From Vitellaria paradoxa (lineage: Eukaryota; Streptophyta; Magnoliopsida; Ericales; Sapotaceae), in NCBI GenBank assembly GCA_019916065.1, contig CM034244.1, forward strand, positions 36,274,877 to 36,338,876: a DNA stretch of 64,000 nt, in the 5' to 3' direction. Shown here one piece after another: positions 35,601 to 46,499 of the stretch (position 1 is its first letter; each line of letters starts with the position of its first letter). A program made the translations under genes and the position numbers. The notes beneath the pieces are model-generated. The model had not been told where the DNA came from and searched no databases. It saw nothing but the letters and a program-made list of their open reading frames with translations.

Positions 35601-38600
35601 AAATACCTATGGCGTGAAGCTGTTTTAACAGTCTCGTATCTAATCAATGGAATGCTCTCAAGAGTCCTTAATTTTACCTCTCCTCTTTCCACACTCTCAA
35701 AGTGGTATCCTAATTTTAGGCTTATGTCTTCACTACCTCCTAAAATTTTTGGATGCATTGTCTTTGTTCACAACCACCCACCTAATCACTCCAAACTTGA
35801 TCCAAAAGCTATTAAATGTGTGTTTATTGGATACTCTCCTACTCAACGTGGGTACAAATGTTACTCCCCATCCCTTCGTCATGTGTTTGTCTCTATGGAT
35901 GTCTCTTTTGTTGAAACCCAACCTTTTTTCCAAGACACTTATCTGCAGGGGGAGAATTCTAGTGCAGATAAGTCATGGGATATAACTGAAGGGGATCTTA
36001 GTGCCTCACCATCACACTCTGAAGGGGATCTTAGTGCCTCACCATCAGACTCAAAATTTCCAAAATCTCCAAATTTGCCGTTGCCCTTAGTGCCTAACAC
36101 TGAATTTGGAACAGACATGGAAATAAGAGAAGACAACTCTCAGCCAGGGGGAGAGAATATTAGAACTGATTCTCGGCCAGAGGGTCGACTGCTGGTTTAT
36201 TCAAGGAGAAATTCCAGACAATAATGCCAATCTGACTTAATCTCCGGTTCCCGAGATAGTGTAGCTATGGAAAATCAGGTCCAGCACTCGATCTCCAGTT
36301 CTCGAGATAGTGAAGCTATGAAGAATCAGATCCAGCATTGTACTGATAGTGAAGCTATGGAGGATCAATCCCAGTACAGTACAGAAGTTCAAAACCAGGA
36401 TTTGGATCCTGAATTATATCTACCAGTTGCTGTCAGGAAAGGAATAAGGGCCTGCACTTAGCGCCCTATATGAAAATTTGTATCTTATGCAAAACTGTCT
36501 CCTTTCTTCTATGCATTTATCACTGCACTGTCAAGGATTGAAGTTCCCAAGAATATAGAAGAAGTTCTAGCTGACCCAAATTGGAAGGCAGCAGTACAGG
36601 AGGAATTGGATGCTCTAAAAAAAATAACACTTGGGAAATGATTAAGCTACCTGTTGGAAAGAAAACAATTGGGTGTAAGTGGGTGTTCACCTTGAAATAT
36701 AATGCTGATGGAAGTATTAGTAGGTATAAAGGTAGGCTGGTGGCTAAGGGATTCACTCAAACATATGGGATAGATTATCAAGAAACTTTTGCCCCTGTTG
36801 CCAAGATGAACACTATAAGAGTTCTACTCTCTTTGGCTGCTAACCTTGGTTGGTCTTTACAACAACTAGATGTAAAGAATGCCTTCCTAAATGGTGATCT
36901 ACATGAAGAAGTGTTTATGGATGCACCCCAGGATTTAAAGGAGAAGACAACATGGTCTGCAGGTTAAAAAAGTCCCTCTATGGACTGAAACAATCACCCA
37001 GAGAATGGTTTGAGAAATTCACTAGAGTTGTCAAGAAGAAAGGTTTTATTCAAGCCCAAACTGATCAAACATTGTTCTACAAACACTCTCAATATGGTAA
37101 GATTGCTATTCTCATCGTATATGTGGATGATATTATTGTCACAGGCGATGATCTTGAGGAATTAAAATCCTTAAAGGAGTTGTTGGCTGGGGAATTTGAA
37201 TTAAAAGATCTTGGGACTCTCAGATACTTCCTTGGAATGGAGGTTGCTCGCAGCAGTACTGGAATTATGGTGACACAAAGAAAATATGTTCTTGACCTAC
37301 TTCATGAAGTAGGTATGATGGGTTGCAAGCTAACCGAGACTCCAATGGATCCTAATATTAAGTTGGGGCTTGAAGGAGGTGATGATGTCAATAGAGAAAG
37401 GTATCAGAAATTGGTGGGAAAATTGATCTATCTGTCACATACTCGACCTGACATTACCTTTGCTGTGAGTATGGTAAGTCAGTTCATGCACTTACCAAAG
37501 GAGAAACATATGAGCTATGTTTAGAATCCTAAGGTATTTGAAAAGCACACCAGGGAAAGGACTATTCTTTAAGAAAGAAAATCATAGAATGGTGGAAATT
37601 TATACTGATGCAGACTGGGCAGGTTGCTCTGTTGATAGAAGATCTACTTCGGGCTATTGCACTTATTTCTGGGGAAATTTGGTAACTTGGAAGAGCAAAA
37701 AACAGTTTGTAGTTGCAAGGAGTAGCACAGAAGCTGAATTTCGAGCATTAGCCCATGGAATTTGTGAAGGGATTTGGTTGGAGAGACTGCTAAGAGAACT
37801 GAAAATGTCTACCAGTATTCCTATGAAACTATATTGTGACAACAAGGCAGCAGTTAGTATAGCCCAGAATCCAGTTCATCATGATCGTACAAAATATGTT
37901 GAGGTTGATCGACACTTTATCAAAAAGAAGATAGATAGCGGGAGCATCTACTTAAATTACATTCCAACTAAAGAACAAACAGCTGATATCTTGACCAAAG
38001 GTTTGCATAAACCAAGTTTTGAAAGCCTAGTCGACAAGCTGGGAATGATCAATATATACTCCCAGCTTGAGGGGGAGTGTAGATAAATATTGTAGTTTCT
38101 AGAATGATTTGATTTAGTATTGATTTAGATTAAATTGTACAGCTGGAATTAAAGATTTAGATTAGATTGTACAGCTGGAATTAAATCCCTGATTTTCAGG
38201 AATTTGGTTCCTAACCGTAAGATATTGATTTAGAGGATTAGAGGATAACTAATTAGGAGTCAATCGCTAAGTTAAAGGGATCTGATTTTGGTGGTGTTGT
38301 ATATAAATAGGGATATATGTTGTGTTCTTTTACAGAAGAATAAAATTTCCAGATTTCCTGCACAGAATGAGTTGATTTACGTATGTCCAGTGCTAGAATA
38401 CCGTGAATGGTGATTTGGTGGCCCCATGCATTATCAACGGTTCTAACGAACATTTTAAGTGTATAAAAGGTGATAGAGGTCAGGGAGTCAATGCCTCGCA
38501 TTAGACTCGATATAGGAAACCCACTCCCAAATTGGTAAGCAAGACAATGCCTTGCATTCATCTTGATATGGGAACTTTGCTCCTGGTTTGATAAATGAGT

Positions 38601-41600
38601 CAGTGTCTCGTGTCTAACTCATTATTGAAGCCTCGCTCTTGCATAAGCGAAGGAGTTAGGGGGTCTCACACTTGATTCAATGTGGGAGCGTAGCTCCTGG
38701 TTTTAGTGTGTAAGATAGTGCTTCACACTTATCTTAATGTGGGAGCTCGTTCCTAGATGATTGTAAGCATAATCAAGTGTGAGTTTCCAGTATTAATGAA
38801 GCCCTACAACTACTCAAGCAAGGGGGCAAAATTGGTGCCTATAAATTTTACCATTGTCATTTAAGAATTCAATATGATTGGAAATTTGGCTATGTGATGG
38901 TGTTGTATCCATGCCTTTGTGGGTTGAAGCAGCCCTTTCGTGGGTCAATGCACTTCAAACTCTTGAATTTCATTGGAAATTAGTCTCAATCAAATAATGG
39001 GTGTATATTGTTTGTTGATATAAAATTTGGACAGGGTGTGAGAGCAATGGTTGACACTCGTGCTATTTTTTATGCGGTTGCTTTGCCTTTTCCTAATCTA
39101 GGTCCAAAGGAATTGCCTTTCTGATTGTTTAGCAAGTTCTTTGATTGCTTTCTGTATGCTAGATATTTGAAAATGTTTGACGTACCTTTGTATGTGATGT
39201 TCAATGGTCATTAAACAGTCCTTTTGTCAAATGCACATGCATATGATTTCCATTTCAATAATTATAATCACACTATTAGTTCATCAAAAGACCGGTGGCC
39301 TACTTTTAATGAGTCTATATAACTATACTTGTCCAGAGCTTGAGCAAATTAGTTGTGTTTAACACACATTACTTTTGGGTATGTAAAAACCTTGGTGTTT
39401 GACAAGTCATCCCTATCTCTTTGTCCTATGACTGGGGGTATAGGTGCATTTTTTGATAAAGGGAGACACCAACTTCTGATGTGTTTTTGATGTGCAATAG
39501 CTTCTAACTAAATTTTTGCACCTGTGTTCATTGTTGTAATGTTGGTGCTGCTTGGTTGGTCTTTTAGTTGCTTCTTTAAGGGAAAACCTCTTGTACAACT
39601 GATTGATAAAATATAGAGAGCACATTCCTTTCTTTATCTATATTGATAAAAATGATTGTTTGGGCATTTATCTCCTCTCTAATGCTAGACTACTTGCTTA
39701 AAATATTCATTTTGAGCTTTATTTTTTTATTTTTAATCATGATTTTACTTAGCAAGCTATGTTTTTACATTTAGGAACATTGTGTCAACGGTCAACTTGG
39801 ACTGCAGATTGGATCTTAAGGCCATTGTACTTCAAGCTCGAAATGCAGAATACAATCCCAAGGTATAAAGAAGTTAGTTTGTATGCCTTTGTTCATATCT
39901 AACATTATCATAACATTCTCTCTGCTGCAAAAATGGTGAGATTTGATCACTAATTCTGTGTGTAATTTTATTGACTGAAATTTTCTGCTTAACTCATTCA
40001 AAATTTTAAATCTGTATCCCATCTTGCAAATTTGTGAGACTGGATTTAGAATTAAACATTGATAAGTTTTTCTTTTTCTTTTTTATTTTATTTATGCTAG
40101 AATACAGTATTTTCTGCCTCCTTTGTTCCAGTAATCTTTGTTGATTGTTTGGATATCCTTTCTTCTGGTTTCCTTCAGCGTTTTGCTGCTGTAATTATGA
40201 GGATAAGAGAACCCAAAACCACGGCATTAATATTGCTTCTGGAAAGATGGTGAGTTTCTTCATAACACGTGGTATCTTTTTTTCACGGGCAACTGTAGAA
40301 TTCCTCATTATGTGCTACTTTTGATTTGTTATAATTAATCTACAAGTGCTCTATGGGTGGTAACATTTACTTTAAGCTCTCTCAGATTTTAAAAATGTCG
40401 TCTTCTTGTTCTAGATCTAGTCATGCTAAACAATCATTGCACATCCTCTAATTTACTTTAGTGATTGTCTGGCAAATTTACCTATATCGTATCCTGTGAT
40501 TTGGCTTTGTGAATATCTAGTGGACTGGTGTATTGTCATTTGTAGAGAGTTTTATTAGTTGCCTTGTTGATAGTTGCTAATACAGAAAAGTCGGTGAAAT
40601 TAACTGGGCCCTTTGGCGAGGATAATTGGTTGTTGAGAACTTTAGACTGTTGTCATACTTGCAGAAGAGGGCCATTCTTATGGTCCTTGGAGATTTAGCT
40701 CTAGTCGACAATGAGTTAGAGCTAAAACAATCTAGGTCAGTTCTTTAGAGGTCTATCCTAGAGCTGAAATGTGAGTTATGATAATGAAATTATTCAAACA
40801 GTGAAGGTATTTCTATGCTCAATTAAAACCAAAAAAAAAAAAAAAAAATAAATAAAAATTATTGCTTTTTAATCAAAAGCTTTGGATCCAAAGGTTAGAT
40901 GGCTGGCCCATCTGTCAGTTAGTTTTGTCAAATTCAGAACATGGGTTCTGAAAGGATAGTTTCTATAAGAGGTGTAGGAGGATTATTACTTCATCGTCCG
41001 ATGCCTGACAAATGAATAAGAGGCTAGGGTAGTTGACTGGGGACACGAAACAGATATAACTCTTGTCCTTGCAATGTGGGAATTTAGGGATGGGAACAGG
41101 GCAGATCGGAGGCGGATATAGCATTATCCAAATCCAAACTTCAAATCCTCCGCCTATCTCCAAATTTGCCCCGAACTCCAAACAGATATTTTTTTAGACC
41201 TTCATCCCCGCTCCAAATGAAGAACAGATATATCCACGGATATCCAAAATTCCAAACCATTTGTTCACCTTCGAATCTACATTTAAGTTGTATGTAACCT
41301 ATTACTATCAAATAATTCATCTCCAAAATCAAAATAATACATAATAACATATTTTGTAAATAATGTAATACATTTCAATAATCTAGAGTCCCAAATGATA
41401 GACATTATAAAATTTTAAATTTACCTCTTAAGTTCTCTTGATTTTTGCGTATGAAAGAATAAATTGAACTTTTAAAACTTTAATTTGCACAAAAGTATGA
41501 AAAAAAATTAAATTTATAATATTTTTCCCAACACACCCTAATTAATACAAAATGATGACAATTTTTGTTTTAAATTTATTTATCAATATTCATTTTAATG

Positions 41601-42868
41601 ATAATAATAGTGAAGTTCAATAGTGTAGAGTATTATGAATGTGAATATTGTTTGCTATGGTATAGCGACGATGTTGTCATCGTGGTTTCAAATGATTTGG
41701 GGTTATTCAAATATTTTTTAGGACAGATCGGGACAAATCAAGGCAGATTGGGGCAGATTCGGATTAGATATTGGATTCGGGGCAGATTGGGGCGAAGGCA
41801 ATGCCATCCTCATATCCGATCCAATATCCAAATTTTTTAAAAAATCAAATCCAAATCCGATACAATCTCCAAAAAAAAATCTAAATTTCACATCCATTCA
41901 TATCGGATAACGGATCAAATTTGGACGGGTCGGCCGAGATGCCCATCCCAAAGTGGGATGGACATCCATGGGTAAGTTCATATGTCATTGCTGGCTCTGT
42001 TTTTTGCTTAGCGTCCCTCATAAGTCTAGAGTATGACCTTTTTGCCCATGTCAAATGAAACAAAGCCACAATGAGGCTGGATGGATCTGATTTGTTGTTT
42101 AGTTTACTTGTGGACTGCTAGTGCAAGGCAATCAAAGTCTATTTATCACGTGTTGTTTCATGCTCTATTTGATATTTTTGCAAAAGATTTTGTAAAGTGA
42201 TTTTTTTTTTAAATTTTATTTCGCACTCTGATGCTTTCATAAACTCTGTAGAGAACCCATCAAGAATGATGATCTATTACTTTATTTTTACTCATAATTA
42301 GGGATAAATCTTGGTTGCAAAACTCAATAATGTTTCACTCTTACTATTTTTGTTTGCTCTCCCTTTAGACTTCGGTGACTCTTTATCTTAATTGTTAGGA
42401 AATTTTCCCATTGTTAAATTTTTGAGAAAGGCTTAATGTAGTTCAAGTTATCTGAAACTCAGTATCTTAACCTAAATAGAACAAAAGCTAAGAAGCATGG
42501 GCACAACACAACGCAAATACGTCAACATCACGATTTGGAGAAATATCAAGCATGTTAAAGAAGAAATATATATATTTGTTTATATACATGAAAAAACTTT
42601 TATTCATTTTTATATAGAATATGTGTGCTCACTTGTGGGAAAAGGCTTGGTTTGGTTTGGTTTATGTGTGCTCACTTGTTTTCATTTTTTCATTCATTAC
42701 CGTAACAATCATAACCACTCCCTGCCACCACAAATGCTCACCAACATTATGTACTATCCACCACAACTCAATCCGAAAACATTGCCATTGCCACCTCTGC
42801 CACCGCACCTCTACCACTACCATTGCCACCATCATTGCCTCCACAATTACTACAACCCACTCATTATC

Positions 42869-42906
<38 letters not shown>

Positions 42907-45900
42907 ATTTTTATTTTCCATTACCTCCGCCATTCACATTGTAACTTCCTACTATTGATGTTATTGCCATCACCACCACTACTACGTACCTATCAACACT
43001 ATCGCTGCTGCTGCTTTCACTACCTCCCAGCCACCCCCCACAACCAACCACCTTCTGATTAAATTTCAAACCGTTTCTTCATTATTCGACTTTGAAAGTT
43101 CCATATTGATTAAATTTGATGTTGATATCAAGTTCCCCTCATAATGTCAATGAAATTTGGAGCTTCAAATCCTTTTTGTTTAAAATTGACTAATTCCTAC
43201 CCTTCTAATGTTTTTATCCCTGATTTCTCATCTGACTTCAGGTTTGTACTGGCGCAAAAAGTGAGCAACAGTCAAAATTGGCAGCACGGAAGGTATATGA
43301 TAACAACATTATTTTTATCCATAAGCCTTGAACTCTTTAATTTTATTTACTATGAAAGGTTAGGTATGGTATGATGAACTTCCATCATGCTATCTTTATT
43401 GTGATAATCGTAAACTGGTGTATGTATTTTAATTTATTTTCTATAATCTTTCCCATTCTTACCTTTTTCTTCAATTTTTATATCAGTATGCTCGAATCAT
43501 TCAAAAGCTTGGTTTTCCGGCTAAATTCAAGGTACTGAAATATATGCATGTTCACACATCGGGCACACTGTCACATTATGGTAGTTACTTTCTTGGATTA
43601 GGCATTGTCACACTGTTTTTAATTCATGTTTCTTTTTTTTTTTTGGTAGGATTTCAAGATTCAGAACATAGTGGGCTCCTGTGATGTTAAATTTCCAATT
43701 AGACTTGAAGGCCTTGCTTACTCCCATGGTGCCTTTTCAAGTGTAAGTCATGATAGTGAGTTTTTGTACTTGTTTAATGATTTTGCTTGTAAATCAGGGC
43801 TGTAACTGGGAATTCTTGCCAAACCAGAGGTTTTTGCAATAACTAATTAATAACAGAATTGATGTTGCAGCTAAGGTTGTGTTTTGCTATCCTTTTGTTT
43901 ATGTCAAACCAACTTCTTGTTTGACAAGTGATATCATTTTTTTTGGTTGGAACAAATCTTTGCACTTTTAGCTTTTGACACTCTCTAGAATTAGCATTTT
44001 TTGCTGGAACATTAGAATTGTTTTCCATAAATAATCTCAGATAGGGTTCAAGGGTATGCAGTGAAAATATCAACTGCAAGGGCTGCAGTGGAAAAATGAA
44101 GGGTAGAGATTTGTTTGCACTTTAATGACACGTGGCTTTTGACATTCCACATTAATTGTACTCCAATCAAATTTTTAAAATGTTGATTTTTATTTTGAAA
44201 ATAATTTTAATTAAAATAAATTAGAACCATTGGATTAAGTTCGAAGCATGTAGTGGATGATCAAGATTGGTCCTAGAGTTAAGTGAATAATTCAAAGGGA
44301 ATAAATACATATTTTTGTGGTTACTTTTTGAGATTATTTACTATAACTTGTACACTTTCTCAACTTATTTGGGAAGTTCTGAAGTGTTCTTTTCCTTTTT
44401 TGATAAGTAATAATAAATTGTTTTCAAAAGGCATCAAGGGGAGGCTACAAAATAAAGTCAACAAAATTTATACAGATCTGGATCTATCTTCCTTTTTAGC
44501 CACCTGTATAAAATAAACAGAAAATTACTCTTCATCGTATGCATGGGAAATTTCAATTCCTTGAAATGATCGTGTCGTGTTTTGAAGCTTTTTATGGCAA
44601 GGCATTTTTTTTTCTTTTTTAAGTAAAGACAGTTCCTTGTAGTTTTTCCAATCACAGTACTAATTATATCTTATTTGTGGATACAGTATGAACCAGAACT
44701 GTTCCCTGGATTGATTTATCGGATGAAACAACCGAAAATTGTGCTCCTTATATTTGTTTCTGGGAAAATTGTTCTCACAGGAGCTAAGGTGATAAAATTT
44801 GTGAAGTTAGTGTTTTGATCCGTTCTCTAATTTCTGATTCTGTATGCTATTCTGCTTATGTCTCTTACTCAACAGGTGAGGGATGAGACTTACACTGCCT
44901 TTGAGAACATATACCCGGTTCTTACTGAGTTCAGAAAAAATCAGCAATGGTATGGCGCCTAATTGCATATAAATATATATGTACACGTTATAGTAGTGAC
45001 GCCAACTTGAATCTTTTGATTAGGGTGGTTGTCTTTTGTATTTGACCGGCTTTAGCAGCACCCAGTGCCTGGGTCTGGGTATATGGGGTTGGATATAAAC
45101 TTGAAGGATGAAGGTATATGGATGCATTTCTCGGTTCAAGGTATCCATATACCTTCAAAGGGTTAAACTGCTGCAGACAAGGTCAATAGAATATTCCAAA
45201 AGATAACAGGGGTGTTTGGTAGGAGCTGAGGGTTTAAATTAACAAGTGCAATCCAATAAACAAGGCTCCCATTTTGTGAGGTTTGGGAAGGGTCATATTT
45301 ATGCAGCCTTCTCTCTCTGCAAGCAGAGAGGCTGATCTAAGATTTGAATCCTTAACCCCCAAATCACAATGACAGTCGCAAGTTAGGGTTTTATATAAAG
45401 GATCAAAATTTTGTTTTGGTAGGTTTTTTCAATTAACGCGGAGCAGAAACATTTCTAAAATGTTTCGAAGTTTCGAAACAAAGAAGTAGCAAAAGTTTTT
45501 GAATGTTGTGGAAGCTTAAAAATAAATTAATTAGACAACTTATAATTATTGTGTATAATATTCTGTATTTTGGTGTGTTTTACTATGTTTAGATGGAAAA
45601 ATTAAAACTATTATTCCAATATTTTTTTCCCCTCTATAAACGGGAAACTTTTCAATTGTTCTGTTGAGAAAAGAAACAATATTTTGTTCTTTGGTCCACG
45701 CACGTGTATATCTGTTTTTCTGTAGTTTGATAACCAACAATGTTTAAGATTTGTTGCTCTCTTAATTTGCTAAAAACTCACAAGGCTGGAAAGATATAAA
45801 TCATTATACTTGTGCTGTGTTAGAGTCTAGTTTCCCTTCTAGCTCACTTTGTCCAAATGTAATCTCAATGGAAAAGAGTTATTATGATGAATCTGTGTGA

Positions 45901-46231
45901 GATATGGAAGACTTGATTACTTTTCATCTTTAGATTTGTTAGGTGGATTAGAACAGAGGGCCTGCTACCACTTGCAATATTGTTTCAACCGAAGATTAAA
46001 ATTTTGCTTTGGGCAGGCTGTTTCGGTTAGCACGAAAATGGAAACATTTCAGAGTGTTTCAAAAGTTGCACGCATATATTAAAATATCTGAAAATGTTTA
46101 AAAGTTCTTTGTGGAAATCCTTCTAAATATACAGTAGTTTAATAATAAAATAACCAAGCAACTTATTAATTTGGTATATTTTGATCCTTGGTTTTCAACT
46201 AATCCAAATTTAATTCATTTTTAATGGCAGA
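26672..46231 (+). CDS. TBP: TATA-box-binding protein, nine coding exons, frameshift in exon 3
   Basis: TBP binds the TATA box and nucleates pre-initiation complexes for RNA polymerases I, II and III. Coding exons are 26672-26748, 39775-39862, 40179-40249, 43242-43292, 43487-43531, 43650-43742, 44687-44788, 44876-44949 and base 46231. All junctions are GT-AG. The product would be 200 residues, the usual plant length, with the two-repeat saddle domain ([37 protein letters not shown]). Intercalating Phe57, Phe148 and Phe165 are present. Exon 3 is 71 bp, not 72: one T is missing at 40233-40234, in the codon for Phe74, so the frame breaks there. All other exons are intact. The stop codon TGA is split TG|A by the last intron. 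The first intron is 13,026 bp because of Copia insertions. A base-call error is as likely as a true null allele. Confidence 0.93.
28048..28333 (+). repeat. Copia-A 5' LTR
   Basis: The 286-bp LTR has TG...CA ends. A TATA-like stretch TATATAAATAG at 28270-28280 lies 55-60 bp from its 3' end, placing the likely transcription start near 28305. The primer-binding site follows immediately. It reads in the same direction as the TBP gene. Confidence 0.9.
28371..28515 (+). repeat. Three 49-bp tandem repeats in the Copia-A leader
   Basis: Units beginning AGCTGAGG, GGCTGCAGG and GGCTGAGGG start at about 28372, 28421 and 28470, an exact 49-bp spacing. Each contains TTGTCCTCCTCAGCC-like sequence whose ends can pair with the unit start (GGCTGAGG with CCTCAGCC). 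The array lies between primer-binding site and gag ATG and is inside the untranslated leader. Confidence 0.75.
28840..29083 (-). repeat. Copia-B 3' LTR
   Basis: The 244-bp terminal repeat is bounded by TGAAGAAAAGG and CATATTTCTTCA on the plus strand. The adjoining polypurine tract (CTCCCCCTC on the plus strand) fixes its inner edge. Confidence 0.88.
29071..33496 (-). pseudogene. Copia-B gag-pol polyprotein with a single frameshift
   Basis: One open frame of 1,234 codons starts at ATG 33496. In order it has gag ([14 protein letters not shown]), a zinc knuckle [14 protein letters not shown] at residues 262-275, protease [13 protein letters not shown] near 365, GAG-pre-integrase (HYRLGHPNF), integrase ([28 protein letters not shown], with the DDE triad implied) and reverse transcriptase ([19 protein letters not shown]). 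Near 29890 one extra base shifts the frame. The rest of RT and RNase H ([31 protein letters not shown]) continues open in the next frame to 29071. Apart from this break the coding region looks intact, unlike Copia-A. The product would be a cytoplasmic virus-like-particle polyprotein. The precise Copia lineage is not assigned. Confidence 0.9.
33546..33789 (-). repeat. Copia-B 5' LTR
   Basis: The 244-bp repeat matches 28840-29083 with about six differences. On the plus strand it begins TGAAGAAAAGGAATG, next to the reverse complement of the primer-binding site (GGCTCTGATACCA, 33533-33545), and ends ATTTCTTTA. Confidence 0.88.
38078..38362 (+). repeat. Copia-A 3' LTR
   Basis: The 285-bp LTR is preceded by the polypurine tract CTTGAGGGGGAG and ends TTTCCTGCA. 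It is the partner of 28048-28333, with about seven substitutions and one T-length difference. Confidence 0.9.
38489..38772. repeat. Diverged tandem repeat, ~56-bp unit, five copies
   Basis: Units start at about 38489, 38545, 38601, 38659 and 38716. Each has the pattern AATGCCTCGCATT..., then a TTGATATGGGA-like centre, then GCTCCTGGTTT and a TAAG-type end. Neighbouring units are clearly related but far from identical, so the array is old. It lies in TBP intron 1 just downstream of Copia-A. Confidence 0.55.
41088..41955. mobile_element. Possible DNA-transposon remnant in TBP intron 3
   Basis: The ends are related inverted repeats: GGGATGGGAACAGGGC at the left and, reverse-complemented, GGGATGGGCATCTCGGCC at the right. 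Between them are inverted GGATA/TATCC-rich segments (41100-41260 against 41720-41930), with words such as CGGATAT, ATCCAAATCC and GGGGCAGATT. No transposase is recognised and no clear target duplication was found. Confidence 0.4.
42637..42663 (+). mobile_element. 27-bp RTE LINE 3'-tail insertion
   Basis: Only the extreme 3' end of the RTE family is present: GGGAAAAGG then a TTGGTTTGGTTTGGTTT repeat, matching the ends of the copies at 10060-10090 and 51087-51103. It is bracketed by a perfect 16-bp direct repeat ATGTGTGCTCACTTGT (42621-42636 and 42664-42679). This is an extreme 5' truncation, inside TBP intron 3. Confidence 0.85.
42871..42905. repeat. CA microsatellite in TBP intron 3
   Basis: A pure run of about 17 CA dinucleotides lies in TBP intron 3, preceded by CAC/CCA-rich imperfect sequence from 42715. 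It is a likely length-polymorphic marker. Confidence 0.9.
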
Positions 46232-46499
46232 TTATGGGGAGAGCTGATCGATCATGTCTGGAAAAAGTTTTGTGATGGTGGCCAAGGGAAGGGATACTGC
46301 TGGCTGGTAATAATTGTAAATAGATGGGAAGGGAAACTGAGATATTGATGGCTCTTGTGGTTGGTGGTTTGAGATTTAATTAACTTGGTTAGAATAAGGA
46401 CCTAGTTTAAGATTTTATCAGCTCTTGTATCTTCAACTCCATATGAGTGTTTTCAGACAATAAGAAAAGGTTTTCACTAATATTCTTCTATTTGAAACT

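Larger units (their letters stand above)
28553..38086 (+). pseudogene. Copia-A gag-pol, interrupted and frame-shifted
   Basis: Gag opens at 28553 ([14 protein letters not shown], residues about 35-50) and is cut after Met-Glu-Pro by Copia-B. It resumes at 33795 and includes a zinc knuckle [14 protein letters not shown] near 34318. Protease has [11 protein letters not shown] near 34645. GAG-pre-integrase and integrase span 35030-35700 ([24 protein letters not shown]). Reverse transcriptase has YVDDIIVTG near 37120, and RNase [19 protein letters not shown] near 37605. Breaks include a TGA in gag (ATCAAGAATTGA, about 33908), a stop before 34400, TGA at about 34970, TAA at about 35382, and frame changes near 36450-36620, 36960 and 37520. 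It cannot make a full polyprotein. Confidence 0.9.
28048..38362 (+). mobile_element. Copia-A: LTR retrotransposon in TBP intron 1
   Basis: This complete Ty1/Copia element has 5' LTR 28048-28333, a primer-binding site TGGTATCAGAGC directly after it (tRNA-iMet type), gag-pol, a polypurine tract ending GAGGGGGAG, and 3' LTR 38078-38362. LTRs begin TGTAGATAAAT and end TTTCCTGCA. The flanking 5-mers TAGAA (28043-28047) and CAGAA (38363-38367) fit a target duplication with one change. The LTRs differ by about seven substitutions and one indel over 285 bp by eye (about 97% identical), so the insertion is relatively young. Without the nested Copia-B the element would be about 5.36 kb. Its coding region carries several stops and frameshifts. 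Confidence 0.92.
26749..39774 (+). other. First intron of TBP (13 kb), loaded with transposons
   Basis: The donor is CTACA|GTGAGT and the acceptor TTTAG|GAACATT. Removing Copia-A and its nested Copia-B (28048-38362) leaves about 2.7 kb of ordinary intron. The remaining left part (26749-28047) shows nothing special. The right part (38363-39774) contains a diverged 56-bp tandem repeat. Exons on both sides join in frame (Leu-Gln-Asn-Ile), so the insertion itself does not damage coding sequence. Confidence 0.85.

Noticed and set aside
42497..42958. 153-codon open frame with His/Thr/Pro repeats
   Set aside because: It is a by-product of the CA microsatellite and CCA-rich intron sequence and runs through the LINE tail insertion.
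44950..44962. TBP ending in Gln-Gln-Trp-Tyr-Gly-Ala by reading through the exon 8 donor
   Set aside because: A good GT donor at 44950, a good acceptor at 46229-46230 and the exact 200-residue length favour the split TGA stop; kept only as an intron-retention possibility.
45390..46160. Two related segments in TBP intron 8 as a possible transposon pair
   Set aside because: Similarity is weak (shared GATYAAAATTTTG and GAAACATTTC words) and no termini were found.
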